Assembly: GCA_036571765.1 (NCBI GenBank)
Contig: BROE01000025.1
Span: 4,100,222-4,164,221, forward strand
DNA from: Plecoglossus altivelis
Taxonomy: Eukaryota; Chordata; Actinopteri; Osmeriformes; Plecoglossidae
DNA: 64,000 nucleotides
Direction of reading: 5' to 3'
Made by a program: the position numbers and the translations under genes. Positions 24,701 through 35,010 of this stretch are shown piece by piece. Below the pieces are notes generated by a model. The model did no database searches. It saw only the letters and a program-made list of their open reading frames with translations, and was not told the DNA's origin. Position 1 is the first letter of the stretch, and each line of letters begins with the position of its first letter.

Positions 24701-27581
24701 CCCGCCTCTCCACCTCCACCCAGATGGCTTCACCCCATTGATGATCGCCTCGTGCAGCGGTGGAGGCCTGGAGACGGGGAATAGCGAGGAGGAGGAGGAC
24801 GCGTCAGCCAACGTCATCAGTGACTTCATCTACCAGGGTGCAAACCTCCACAACCAGACCGACCGCACAGGAGAGACGGCCCTCCACCTAGCGGCGCGCT
24901 ACGCCCGCTCTGACGCCGCCAAGCGGCTGCTGGAGGCCAGCGCTGATGCCAACGTCCAGGACAACATGGGCAGGACGCCTCTGCACGCCGCCGTGGCCGC
25001 CGATGCCCAGGGTGTCTTCCAGGTTGGTGGGGGAGTTAGGAGGGACGTGTGGGGTGCAGCCTGCAGACTGACGGGGGCAAGGGGAGTTAGGATGGCAGCT
25101 GGAGGCTGAGCTAAGGCTAACCCTTACCTGGGTTCAAATTGTCTGTGTCTTTGCTGTGTCTTCCGTTCTTCTCCCTGCCTTTCCTGACACACTTCACGCA
25201 CAAACAGGCCAATGAAGCCTGAAAAATATTTAAAAATACAAAATATATTTGTATTTGCATATTTAATTCATCAACATTCTGTTCAGGTTGAACTTGAACC
25301 TTGTTGTTCCGTACGTTCCTTGGTTTAACATTAACCTTGTTGCTCTGTAGATTCTGATTAGGAACCGCGCCACAGATCTGGATGCCCGCATGCAGGATGG
25401 CACCACCCCTCTGATTCTGGCTTCCAGGCTGGCGGTGGAGGGCATGGTGGAGGAGCTCATCACTTGCCACGCTGACGTCAATGCCATCGACGACTTTGGT
25501 ACGCTTCTCTCTCGCACTTTCGGGTGTCTGCTTCCTGTCGCCTTCATGCAAGCTGGACTGGGCTACCATCTGCTGTCAAAGGGGATAGGGAAAAGACCAA
25601 ACTAAAATTTGAAGTTTATTCAAAAGTAACACGGTATAAAGTGTGTAACATTAACAAATGGCCTTTAGTAGGTGTTTAGTAAAGGTGTTTAGTATTGATA
25701 ACAGAACGTCCTTTTATCGATCCCCTTTAAAGCACATTGTATTCATAGCCAGTGTGAACATGCGTTGTTAGACTCTGTTTGACTGATGTTGGTCTGCTGA
25801 ACAGGTAAATCTGCCCTGCACTGGGCAGCCGCTGTCAACAATGTGGAGGCCGCCATCGTACTGCTGAAGAACGGTGCCAACAAGGACCTGCAGGACAACA
25901 AAGTGAGCATCAAACCCCTGTCCCTGCTGATCCTATACAAGATTAACGGCAAAAACATCCTTAAAACATTATCTCTGCTGACCCTGTAGAAGATTAACCA
26001 CAAAACATCCTTTAAAAGCTATCTCTGCTGATCTTTAACAAGAATAACCATGAAAACATCCTTAAAACATTATCTCTGCTGACAAGATTACCCATGAAAA
26101 CATCCTTAAAACGTTATCTCTGCTGATCCTATACAAGATTCACTACCAAAACAACCACCCACTCCACCTCCCCTGGAATAACAGAGCCCCTTTCGCCCTC
26201 TCTCTGCCCCTCTCTCTCCTTCCCTTTATCCCTCCATCTCCTCCATCTCTCCATCCCTCGCTCTGGTTCTGCCTCTCAGGAGGAAACCCCTCTATTCCTG
26301 GCCGCCAGGGAGGGCAGCTACGAGACAGCCAAGGTCCTCCTGGAGCACTTTGCCAACCGCGAGATCACCGACCACATGGACCGGCTGCCCCGCGACATCG
26401 CCCAGGAACGCATGCACCACGATATCGTCCGCCTCTCAGACGAGTACAACCTTGTCCGCAGCCCCCCGATGCATAGCGGATCCCTCGGCACCACCCTCTC
26501 CCCCCCGCTCTGCTCCCCCAACGGCTACCTGGGCAGCATGAAGGCCCAGGCCCAGGGCAAGAAGGCCCGCAAGCCCAGCGCCAAGGGCGTCGGCTGCAAG
26601 GAGAACAAGGACGGCAAGACTAAGAAGAAGGCTTCCCAGGATGGGAAAGGCAGTCTTATGGACAGCTCGGCTGTACTTTCCCCGGTCGACTCGCTGGAGT
26701 CCCCCCACGGGTACCTCTCGGATGTGGCCTCGCCTCCTATGATGACCTCCCCCTTCCAGCCGTCCCCCTCCATGTCCCTCAACCACCTCCAGGGCATGGC
26801 AGACTCCCACATGGGACTAAGCCACTTGGGCCTGCCCAACAAGCAGGAGATGGCGCGGATGCAGTTTGATCCCCTGCCGCCCCGCCTCACCCATCTACCG
26901 GTGGTGGGCACCAATGGGTCAGCGGGCGTGAACGGGCAATGCGATTGGCTGTCCAGGATGCACGCGACCCTGAGCCAGCCAGCCCAGTTCAACCCCATGA
27001 GGGGCGCGGGTGGGCAGGGGAGCTTGCACCAGGGCGGGGGACAGCATGGCATGATGGCCTCGCTTCACAACGGCCACCCGTCCCAGATGATGAGCTACCA
27101 GGGCCTGCAAGGCGCTGCGCACCTTCTGCCGGGCCAGCAGCTGCAGTCTCTCCAGCAGCAGCTTCAGCAGCAGAACATCCAACTCCAGAACTCCAACACG
27201 ACCGGCAGCCAGAGCTTTGGCAGCAGTGAGCTGAATGCCCCAGAGCTCCAGCAAGGCCTGGGAGGCAACGCCAACATGCCCATCCACACCCTCCTTCCCC
27301 AGGACACCCAGATACTGCCATCCTCCATCAGCCAGGCCATGCCTAGCACCCAGTTCCTCACTCCGCCTTCGCAGCATAGCTACTCTGGCCCCATGGACAC
27401 CACACCAAACCAGCAGCTGCAGGTGTCCAAACACCCATTTCTGACCCCTTCTCCTGGCTCTCCCGACCAATGGTCAAGCTCCTCCCCGCATTCCAATATG
27501 TCTGATTGGTCAGAGGGCATCTCGAGTCCTCCAACCAGCATGCAGTCTCAGATAGAACACATACCAGAGCAATTTAAGTAG
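5172..27581 (+). CDS. notch1: Notch1 receptor, exons 3-34 (5' truncated by the window)
   Basis: Single-pass type I receptor for Delta/Serrate/Jagged ligands. After ligand binding it is cut at S2 by ADAM and at S3 by gamma-secretase, and the intracellular domain joins RBPJ and Mastermind in the nucleus. Thirty-two exons add up to 7294 bases, giving 2430 residues plus stop after the first base completes a codon from the missing exon 2. Domains in order are the end of EGF1 to EGF36, three LNR modules, the heterodimerisation domain with a furin-type site, the membrane segment, RAM, ankyrin repeats, a glutamine-rich activation region and a C-terminal PEST. Many exons have the lengths I remember for human NOTCH1 (339, 123, 234, 156, 186, 114, 114, 234, 111, 193, 146, 114). 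Exon 3 is unusually short (see findings). The paralogue (1a or 1b) is not resolved. Confidence 0.98.
5981..6110. repeat. two-copy 67-bp duplication that includes the exon 4 splice donor
   Basis: The donor context CAG-GTAATCGACT (GT at 5985) is repeated 67 bases later as CAG-GTAATAGACT (GT at 6052). The following roughly 50 bases are also clearly similar. This leaves a second plausible 5' splice site inside notch1 intron 4. Confidence 0.8.
8670..10447 (+). other. notch1 intron 9, largely purine-rich
   Basis: A 1.8-kb intron. From just after the donor to about 9120 it is a GA-rich tract, and a second GGGA-rich block sits at about 9380-9480. A short GT run lies at 9674-9701. No exon or other gene is seen. 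Confidence 0.8.
10928..11271 (+). repeat. degenerate tandem array at the start of notch1 intron 11
   Basis: From the donor to about 11090 the motifs ATGACAACC, CTAGT and CCATCCTA recur at irregular roughly 35-base spacing, suggesting a decayed minisatellite. A pyrimidine-rich stretch then runs to about 11200. Confidence 0.45.
11383..12682 (+). other. notch1 intron 12, no gene seen
   Basis: A 1.3-kb intron holding a probable hAT-type repeat fragment (separate entry) and a small 8-bp-arm hairpin at about 11514-11533. A moderately GC-rich part (about 12160-12560) could be regulatory but has no specific evidence. Confidence 0.7.
11845..12110 (+). mobile_element. probable decayed hAT (Charlie-type) non-autonomous element
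   Basis: The stretch beginning AGGGTCGGGCAATTCATG, with later CCACATGAGAAATTGGGACC and GTGGGCCGAACC, resembles the end consensus of fish hAT/Charlie-type elements as I remember it. A GCGGGCTAAA...GGCCAG remnant near 12070-12100 may be the other end. No transposase is present and clear target-site duplications are not visible. Confidence 0.45.
13390..14351 (+). other. notch1 intron 15, no gene seen
   Basis: A 0.96-kb intron with no coding signal. Short imperfect repeats such as CCACAGC and CACCAAT recur at about 14100-14270. The 3' end has a GT run directly before the exon 16 acceptor. Confidence 0.65.
14804..15676 (+). other. notch1 intron 17, with a possible interspersed-repeat fragment
   Basis: A 0.87-kb intron. 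At about 15355-15420, TTTATTAGCCAAGTATGTG followed by ACACATAAAAGGAATTTGGC resembles a widely dispersed fish repeat 3' end that I cannot name with certainty. Nothing coding is seen. Confidence 0.5.
16800..17035. repeat. GT-rich minisatellite in notch1 intron 20
   Basis: Units that begin CTGGAT/CTGGAC and contain GTAGCTGTGTGTGATAGTG recur about four to five times at roughly 40-60 bases. The array starts about 30 bases after the exon 20 donor (16771). Confidence 0.75.
17180..17223. repeat. (CT)n run before notch1 exon 21
   Basis: CCCT and CT repeats that also serve as the polypyrimidine tract of the exon 21 acceptor. A comparable tract precedes exon 22 at about 17840-17932. Confidence 0.9.
19068..19521 (+). 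repeat. CA-rich intron 24 of notch1
   Basis: From about 19090 to 19280 the intron is dominated by ACACAC, CACATA and CACTCACA motifs, starting within 25 bases of the exon 24 donor. The remainder to the acceptor shows nothing recognisable. Confidence 0.8.
19522..21300 (+). other. notch1: notch1 exons 25-27: last EGFs, LNR modules and heterodimerisation domain
   Basis: Exon 25 (19522-20093) finishes EGF34-36 and encodes LNR1 and LNR2, with paired cysteines and the WDGGDC and YDGFDC calcium motifs. Exon 26 (20386-20811) encodes LNR3 (CEWDGLDC) and the first half of the heterodimerisation domain. A furin-type R-D-R-R site followed by Glu-Leu at 20774-20788 matches the S1 position. Exon 27 (21152-21300) ends with I-E-A-V, and the Ala-Val pair at 21291-21296 matches the S2 ADAM site. 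This module keeps the receptor off until ligand pulls on it. Confidence 0.96.
21301..22361 (+). other. notch1 intron 27, no gene seen
   Basis: A 1.06-kb intron containing a (CA)n run at 21705-21733 and AT/T-rich stretches. No coding or RNA signature is seen. Confidence 0.75.
22362..25902 (+). other. notch1: notch1 exons 28-33: membrane segment, RAM, ankyrin repeats
   Basis: Exon 28 (22362-22572) encodes the transmembrane helix, ending in GVGMVAS before the RKRRR stop-transfer cluster, and the RAM segment with the W-F-P motif used to bind RBPJ. It also carries a KKKRRE basic cluster. Exons 29 (22992-23082), 30 (23279-23444), 31 (24724-25022), 32 (25351-25498) and 33 (25805-25902) carry the linker and most of the ankyrin domain (TALHLAARY, TPLHAAV, TPLILAS, SALHWAA cores). 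The residue at the usual gamma-secretase S3 position is Met (22448-22450) rather than the Val I expect. Confidence 0.96.
23445..24723 (+). other. notch1 intron 30, no gene seen
   Basis: A 1.28-kb intron, AT-rich at first, with a GT-rich part at about 23785-23920. It ends in a CTCCTCCTCCTCC tract serving the exon 31 acceptor. Confidence 0.75.
25924..26156. repeat. 51-bp minisatellite in notch1 intron 33
   Basis: About 4.5 copies of a unit starting CTGCTGATCCTATACAAGAT and ending CCTTAAAACATTATCT. The array begins about 20 bases after the exon 33 donor at 25903. Confidence 0.9.
26280..27581 (+). other. notch1: notch1 last coding exon 34: final ankyrin repeats, activation domain, PEST
   Basis: The exon opens with the TPLFLAAREG ankyrin core and MDRLPRDIAQERMHHDIVRL. 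It then has a lysine-rich nuclear-localisation stretch (about 26545-26640) and a glutamine-rich transactivation region (about 27136-27190). The C-terminal PEST contains LTPSPGSPDQ (27441-27470) and WSSSSPHS, and the stop is TAG at 27579-27581. In mammals the first of these is the FBXW7 phosphodegron, with Glu four residues after the Thr. Here that residue is Gly (27456-27458). Confidence 0.97.
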
Positions 27582-28825
27582 GGAACCTTACACCAAGGTG
27601 GACTGCGCTATATTTTTGTATAGAAAAAGTACTCTTGAGGGAACAATATCTTTTTATATGCTTTTATACTAACCATAAATAATACATGTTCCTTATATTT
27701 TCTTTTTTATTTATTCATGTTTTTATTTATACTTTTCATCACACTAGCCAACAGAAACAATGACTCCTTCACGACATGTCAAGCTATAAACAGGAAGCTT
27801 AGAGTGTTTTTCAGTTATGTAACACACAGTGGGTATTTATTTTTTCAATGATTTTCACTTTTTTTGTTCCTTTGTCATCACATTTTCATAAATCTCGTTT
27901 GTATTTTCATATCATCTTGTAAAATACCACATTAATTTTACAGGCATTTTATAGAGCACATTTTCAAGTTGTTTTAATTTGTTCAGTATTTGTAGTTCAA
28001 GTAAATGTCATATGTTGATACACTTAACAAATAAATATCAAACGTACTATTTTATGTTGTACCTTGATTACACAAAGTTCTCAGATTAAAAGCAAAAGTT
28101 TTGTTTGTTTCTAGAGCTGCATGTATGGCTCAAATCAAACAATCTTATATGTATAGCTTCTTTACTCCACTGTGTGTATGTGTGTGTGTGTTTTGGGTTG
28201 TATTGTAAATAATACAGCCATATTGGATATTGACGTTTGAAAAGAAGAGCTGAAGTCTGTCAAAATTGTGTGTCCACATAGCCATGTGGCCAAGATGTAT
28301 CTAATTGTTCTGAGGGATACCGATTTTCCCTCTCCTCCTAAGTGTTTGAGCCTGTGGCTATGTTGTTTAACTGTATGCATATAATGCATTTCATTTTGAA
28401 AGCAGGATTTTGTTTAAGAAATCTTAAATGTTACCTTTTGAAGTTCCATTTGCATGATTCTTTTTTCTAAACACCAATTAATTCTGTCAGGCCTTATGCA
28501 GTATAATTGGAAAAAACGGTTGAAAACAGGTTGGATTCTTATTTATTGATTTATAAATCAAGACAGTATTATTTGGACATTTTGTTAAATGAATTTTTAC
28601 GCGATGTGAAAAGGAAGACGTTTGTGTCCTATTTTGAAGATTGTCTCGTACTCCTTGATGCTCTTCAAAATATATAGAAAACTGTTTTCCCAAATTGCAA
28701 TCTGTAATAAAATGATAGCATCCTGCTAAATTGTAATTTGAATAGATTGTATTTTTCTCCCAACTTTCCAACAGTTTGAAAGAGAAAGAAATATAAAAAT
28801 AAATTAAAAAAACATCAATGCTGTG
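27582..28825 (+). other. notch1 3' UTR (inferred)
   Basis: AT-rich sequence after the stop with no gene-like frame. Several AATAAA or ATTAAA hexamers occur. The last strong one, AATAAA at 28798-28803, is followed by a GT/T-rich stretch and would give a UTR of about 1.24 kb. A GT-rich patch lies at 28171-28200. Confidence 0.65.
28798..28803 (+). terminator. candidate notch1 poly(A) signal
   Basis: AATAAA with GTGTTGGCGTTTTT downstream. Earlier hexamers (for example near 28030 and 28707) are alternatives. Confidence 0.5.
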
Positions 28826-29455
28826 TTGGCGTTTTTCCTAACAAAAACTAATTCCGGTTCTAGGAATTTTGAGTGCTTAAATGTGCAACTTAGTTGAAGT
28901 TGAACTGGTGAATCTTTTATAACATAGTTTAGGTCTGGACAATGTTCCACTGAATTATTACTAGATAATTATTTAATTGTTCGTTATGCACATTGGACGC
29001 ATTTTTTTTAAATCACCGATACGTCAGGTTTGAAGGACCACGTCAGCCTTCATTTTTAAAGGTAGGTTGTCTCTCTCTAGTGGTATAAAAATGAACGGCC
29101 GGTGAGTTTTTATTTTGAAAACTACATTTCCTAGTATACACCGCGTTATTGCGACGTCTAGGTTCAGAGTTCAACCATTAAACACAGTCAAAATAAGGTT
29201 GTAGTCGTTGCCGCTGGGTGTCTGACACTTAAAATAAACCGTGAACAATTTTGACTACCTGATAGATATCGCAGTAGTCGGCGCAAAATGATCAGCAAAT
29301 AGTATGTCTATGCATTGATTGACATTGTTGTCGAAGGCATTTGAAGACGACAACCAGTCTTACGTGCTAAGACTAGCCTCGCTAGCTGGCAAGCTAGCCC
29401 ACAACACTGTACTGTCTGCTAGCTAGCTGGCTAGCTACACCAAACACCTACAGTT
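28826..29455 (+). promoter_or_regulatory. ubac1 promoter and 5' UTR region (inferred)
   Basis: About 630 bases separate the last notch1 poly(A) hexamer from the ubac1 start codon, so the ubac1 promoter must lie here or inside the notch1 3' UTR. No TATA box is obvious. GCTAGCTAGC-type strings sit just before the ATG. Confidence 0.4.
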
Positions 29456-32400
29456 ATGTTTGTTCAAGAAGAAAAGATATTCGCGGGGAAATTATTAAAA
29501 ATCCACGTTTGTACCATGGAGGGCACGGAGTGGCTGGAAGAAGTTACAGATGACACCACTATTGAGAAACTCAAAGAGAAGTGCTTGAAACATGTATGAT
29601 CGTTACTGTGTTGGATGCTGTGGGGTTTCTTTTAGCATTCACGGGGTGTAGCTTGACTAGAGTTAGCTAGCTGGCTAATAGTAGCTTGCGCTTATTTTTT
29701 CAGGCCCTGTGTTGAAATGGTCAGTGTCAGTAGTATTGTATTTATAGTCACTGGGGAGACATGCTATTTATAATTTACCAAGTTGGCTTGTTCATAAGCT
29801 TGCAAACCCCATTCGATACCCTAGCTGTGCAGCATTGGCTGCCAAACTCGTTTGTGTAATGTCCAGATTATGAATCCGGTTATATTAATTTTAGACTTGA
29901 TCTAGCTAAAAGCAACTTTTGCCTTTCGCTAAGGGCGCAGATAAACTACGGTCAAAGCTGGACAGAGCTGACTGCATTTGTACTTTGTGCTGTTCTGCCT
30001 GGTCGGCTAAGTGCACCCGTGTCTTTTCTCCAGTACGTGCATGGGAGTCTTGAAGACCCTAAAACACTCACCCATCACAAGCTCATCCACGCTGCTTCAG
30101 AGAGGATCCTCACAGAATCGAAAACCGTAGCTGAAGAAAATTTGAAAGATAAAGGTATGTGAGAAAGCATAACTTGTCCTGTTCCCTGAAATGAGGGAAA
30201 AGTGGTTTACTAGAGCTGACCTAATTGCCCTTGTCCTCAGATGTCCTCCTATTGGTCAAGAAAAGGCCTCCACCGCCACCTCCAAAAATGGCTGACATAT
30301 CCGCAGATGAAAAGGTAGACACAAACACATCTGCAGGCAATACAAGTTTCTTTCTTTTCCCGGTAAATCCATAGACTGTCATACGCTTGTTGGCTCATTT
30401 CACTTGGAACGGGCCAGTCTTTCAAGTGTCGCTCCCATCCCCCCCTTCTCCTCCCCTCCCGTCCATCAGAAGAAGCAGGACAACAAGGCACCAGACAAAG
30501 ACGCCATCCTGAAGGCCACCGCCGGTCTCTCTACCCATCACACCGACCGCACTGTGACCCAGCACAACATCCGAGATGTAAGTCAATTGGATGATCAATT
30601 TGGTTGGCAGACATGAATGAGCCCTCACAAGAGACACAGCTATTACATCATTTTGTACGGGCCAACCCAATCTTTATCCTAAATTGACCAGGTGTGTGTG
30701 TTTCTACGGCTGCATCTAGTTTCAGACGGAACTCAGGAAAATCCTCGTCTCTCTCATCGAAGTGGCCCAAAAGCTGCTTGCTTTGAACCCTGATGCTGTG
30801 GAGCTCTTTAAGAAGGCCAATGGTACAATTCAGCTTCTTGTTATCACTGTCCTTGCCGCTACCTTGCAGAGCGAACAACAGCTGTACTGCGCTTGTTTTC
30901 CCCCTGGCCCAAAGTTAGTGCACTGATGTTCCCCTATGCTTGTGATTGTCAGCCATGCTGGATGAGGATGAGGAGGACCGGGTGGATGAGTCGGCCCTTC
31001 AGCAGCTGACGGAGATGGGCTTCCCCGAAAGCAGAGCCATTAAAGCCCTCAGACTGAATCAGTGAGTCAGCACTCCATCTTTGGAACCAAGGACTCCGGC
31101 AGATGCTAGTTTTATGACTCATCGAGTACAATTAGCCAGACCTGTTTATTTCGTTGTTGTTGTTTTGCTTTTAAATGTTAAATGGTAATTCTATCTATGT
31201 AGAGGTTGGGTCATCCTTGTGCTCAGGTTGGTCAGAGTGTTGATATTTGGATGGCATCCCTGTGCCCGGGTTAGTCAGCGTGCAGCTGTGTGTCATCTTC
31301 TGCAGCATGTCGGTGACCCAGGCCATGGAGTGGCTTATCGAGCATGTAGACGACCCTACCGTGGACACCCCCCTACCTAGCCTGGAGGTCCCCGGGGCGG
31401 CTGCTGCTTCCGCCACCGGCCCCGTCTCATCCTCTATGGCCTCCAGCCACCTGCTCCTCCGCACTCTTTCCCAGCCCAACGCGGAGGACTGCAGCCGGCA
31501 GGACGAGCTCACTGAAATCTTCAAAAGGATCCGCCGGAAACGAGAGTTCAGGCCTGACTCGCGGGTGAGTGGGTGACCAGGAGCAGAGAGGGAGCGCATG
31601 TAAGGGATCTAGATTCACCATGTCACACTTTTTTTATCATGTCACATATCTGGGAGTGAACGTCACCATGTCCTCTCAAAGACCTTAAACGTCACTGGCT
31701 AATCTCATTTGGGGTATTGGAAAACGGAATTCAGTATTCAAGAGTATTCAGTACAGACGTCTGGATCGAATAGCTTGAATCAAGCTGCTCAATGTACTGC
31801 ATTCGAGTACATTCTGAATGTAGTTGTCTCTAACAAGCAGCAGCTCCGCTTCTGCAGGCGGTGATCGCACTGATGGAGATGGGCTTCGACGAGAAGGAGG
31901 TGATCGACGCGCTGCGGGTCAACAACAACCAACAGGATGCTGCGGTAGGTTCAAATAGTACACAGCTTCTAGCCAGCTTCCCCCACCATCCTCACCTACC
32001 AGAGATGATGGGGGTGAAAGCGGGAATACTTAGAGCCGTGTTGTCGTTGCAGTGCGAGTGGCTGCTGGGGGACAGGAAGCCATCACCAGAAGACCTGGAC
32101 AAGGGCATCGACACCAACAGTCCTCTGTTCCAGGCTATCCTGGAGAACCCTGTGGTCCAGCTGGGACTCACCAACCCCAAGACCCTACTGGGTACCTTGT
32201 TCTACCTCCAGAGCACTAGTCCTACCTCTATAACACGGGTCCTAAATCAGTCACACTAGTCCTACCTCTATAACACTAATCCTACATCAGTCACACTAGT
32301 CCTACCTCTATAACACTGGTCCTAAATCAGCCTCACTAGTCCTACCTCTATAACACTGGTCCTAAATCAGTTGCACTAGTCCTGTCTCCATAATACTACT

Positions 32401-32663
32401 CCTATCTCTATAACTGTAGCGCTACCTCCATAACACTAGTCATATGTCTGACAGTAGTACCTCCACATATTAAGCATTGACCAGGCATTGGTCGGCGTAA
32501 ACAATGTTGGTGGAAAGTGTCTAATACCATCTTCTGTTGTGTCCCAGCATTTGAAGACATGTTGGAAAACCCTCTCAACAGCACACAGTGGATGAACGAC
32601 CCCGAAACAGGGCCTGTCATGCTGCAGATCTCCAGAATCTTCCAGACACTGAATCGCACATAG
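29456..32663 (+). CDS. ubac1: UBA domain-containing protein 1 (KPC2)
   Basis: Adaptor subunit of the KPC ubiquitin ligase (with RNF123/KPC1), known for cytoplasmic turnover of p27Kip1. Ten exons: 29456-29593, 30034-30154, 30241-30314, 30470-30577, 30720-30822, 30953-31061, 31306-31564, 31858-31944, 32053-32191 and 32548-32663, totalling 417 aa (human about 405). The protein starts [12 protein letters not shown] as in other vertebrates, which fixes the ATG. It has a ubiquitin-like N-terminal part (residues about 10-95), a first UBA (about 193-235, [18 protein letters not shown]), a second UBA (about 305-345, [20 protein letters not shown]) and an STI1-like tail containing [15 protein letters not shown], ending FQTLNRT. 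Intron 8 is 108 bp and open in frame. Confidence 0.97.
32205..32445. repeat. 40-bp minisatellite in ubac1 intron 9
   Basis: Five to six copies of a 40-base unit beginning CACTAGTCCTACCTCTATAA and continuing CACTGGTCCTAAATCAG. Each unit is itself two related 20-base halves. The array starts about 15 bases after the exon 9 donor at 32192. Confidence 0.95.
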
Positions 32664-35010
32664 AGCCTAGGATGTGTGTGTGTGCACGTGTGTGTGTGTG
32701 TGCGTGTGCGCGTGCGTGCGTGTGTTCTGCTGGGACACCAGTATTGTTAATGCCTTGTACAGTCAAAGCCTGAGGAGGTGTGTGAAGAGTGATGATGAGA
32801 TGTTACACAGATCTATTTATGACCCAGCGGAAGACCGTGTGAACAACCGTGTATAACATGAACATAATTATTAATATTATTAAAGTAATAATATTGGAAA
32901 TTTAGTATGTTGTTTTTACATTTGAACAAGAACAATTTATAGTCAAAATAGACGTGAGTCGTTTTATATTATTTTGTCATTGAACCATCAGGCATCGAAC
33001 CAATGTTTACACCTCACTAGTAGCTATGTGGCAGATTTGAATATCAATTACATTTTTGTTTTTGTCTCCTTAAATTGTTACATTTCGTCAAAGGTGAATG
33101 TTTTAATGGAGAAGTGAAACGATTCATGTTGGTATCATCATCTGTAATCATATGGTTGTTGTCTGTGTGACCACCCTTTTAGTGGATATTAAAGGTGTTG
33201 TTGAGGGATGTGTATGGGTAGTAGCTCTACTCTGCCACGGGAGCCGACCAGTCTTCTGGGCTGATGCTAGTCACACTCTTCTCAAAAAGGAACTTGAAGA
33301 GGTTGTCTGTGCTTTCCCCAAATATTTAACTTTCAACCTTTTGCCTTTTAGGGAGGGGGTGGGGGTGGGGATAGAAAAGTATACTGTACTGTCTGTGTCT
33401 GTAATCTGTCCAGTTTGTTTTTACACACCAGAGATGATATCTAGGACTGTGTGTTCTGAATGTCAAATTGTGTTCTTTCAGTACCTGTTCTCATGTCACC
33501 TTGCAGTTCACTTGAGGTCCGTCTAGTAACTGTTTGCAGTACAACATATGTGGGGGAAATTCAACCAAATCCACACAAAAAAACGACTAAAAATGCTGAA
33601 GGAATTTTGATGTGTCAAGAAATGACCTCACTATTCATAATTGTTTTCTGCGGTACTGTTCCTCCTTTATAAATAAGGTGATTATCATGAGAATATGTCA
33701 TGTAACTGAACAGAATAATCTTAGTACGAATGTGTGATAAGGTTGACATTACACTTATGGTGTCTTAGACTGTTCTCTCTGAAGGAGGTCCTGTAGATTT
33801 ATTATGCTGTAGAACCAAAGCAGAATTCACTTTTTAGCGACTACGAAGATAACACGCCTCCTCACGAACACGACAAGTTTAAAACATATTACATAATATA
33901 TTTGTGTGCAATAGCTATAATTTAACAATGGATTTGGGGATTTTGTTGTCCTGTGGAAAATGATTTGTGTGTGAAATGCTTTGAGGGAGTGTGGATGTGG
34001 ACACTAGGAACGGACACTGGTTTGGTTTATTATCGGCTAGTTGAGATACTTCTAGTTTGGTTGTAGAGGGGGATAGTGTGTTAATTCAATATTTGAATTG
34101 CGGTGTTGATGTGACTCTGCTCAGGGAGGCCATTGTTTTTCTGCAACTGTAAAGGCCACCCTCCATGAAGTTGTGCTTAGCTTGTCATTGCAAATGGCTT
34201 TAACTAACCATGCACACACACTATGTTTATGAATCAGATTATCTCTACATTTGGTTTGTCAAATGCCATGTTTAATATCACTTCAATGGTTTGTTATTTT
34301 CCCGAAAGCTATGTATGTGCTTGAATGGTGTGTTATTTATATTTTAAGCCAAAATAGTTGCTATTACTTTACCATGAGTTATTTTCCAAACCATGAACAA
34401 TGTTCTTAGAAAATAGAGAAATACAGAAGCAAGCTAATTTAAGAATAATGATTTTTTGGGGTAGCGGAGGATTGTCTTAACTGATAGGTCACATGTTCCA
34501 ACAGCAGAGCAAGAATGACATTGTATACAGGATGTCACTACAGCTTCTATAACACGACCACACTTCTGTGAAACAACCACTTTGCTTTTTAAAGTATATT
34601 AAAGTAGCCAGTTATAATGGCAGTCATCTGGTTCACTAGTAGAGAGGCTTTCAGATAAAGGTCTCTCCCCTGAAGGGAAGCTAAATTGTAAATGAGGTTC
34701 TGACAAACTTCAAGAAGCAGACTTTACCTATCCAGACCAGTGTTAAGCTCTGATTGGGTAAGACAAATGTTCTCAGATAGCAATCTCATGTAACATTCTG
34801 GCACTGGGACTTAGGTGTGTCCTGCAGGATTGTCTGATATTACCAATAACAACCTATGCAATAAACCCTCACTCTGTCACGAAGTAGTCTAACTGCAACT
34901 GTCTTTGCATTTACTGTTACATTAAACACATTTTGGTGGCTGTCTTCTGCATCTTGTGCTTTTGTTTACATTCAATTAAATTGACATTAAAGGAATCCAA
35001 ATAAAGTGTT
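32664..35010 (+). other. ubac1 3' UTR and flank (inferred)
   Basis: No coding signal. A GT/GC-rich microsatellite is at 32672-32722. AATAAA hexamers occur at 34860-34865 and 35000-35005, so a UTR of about 2.2-2.3 kb is possible. Weaker variants near 32880 would allow a much shorter UTR. Confidence 0.5.
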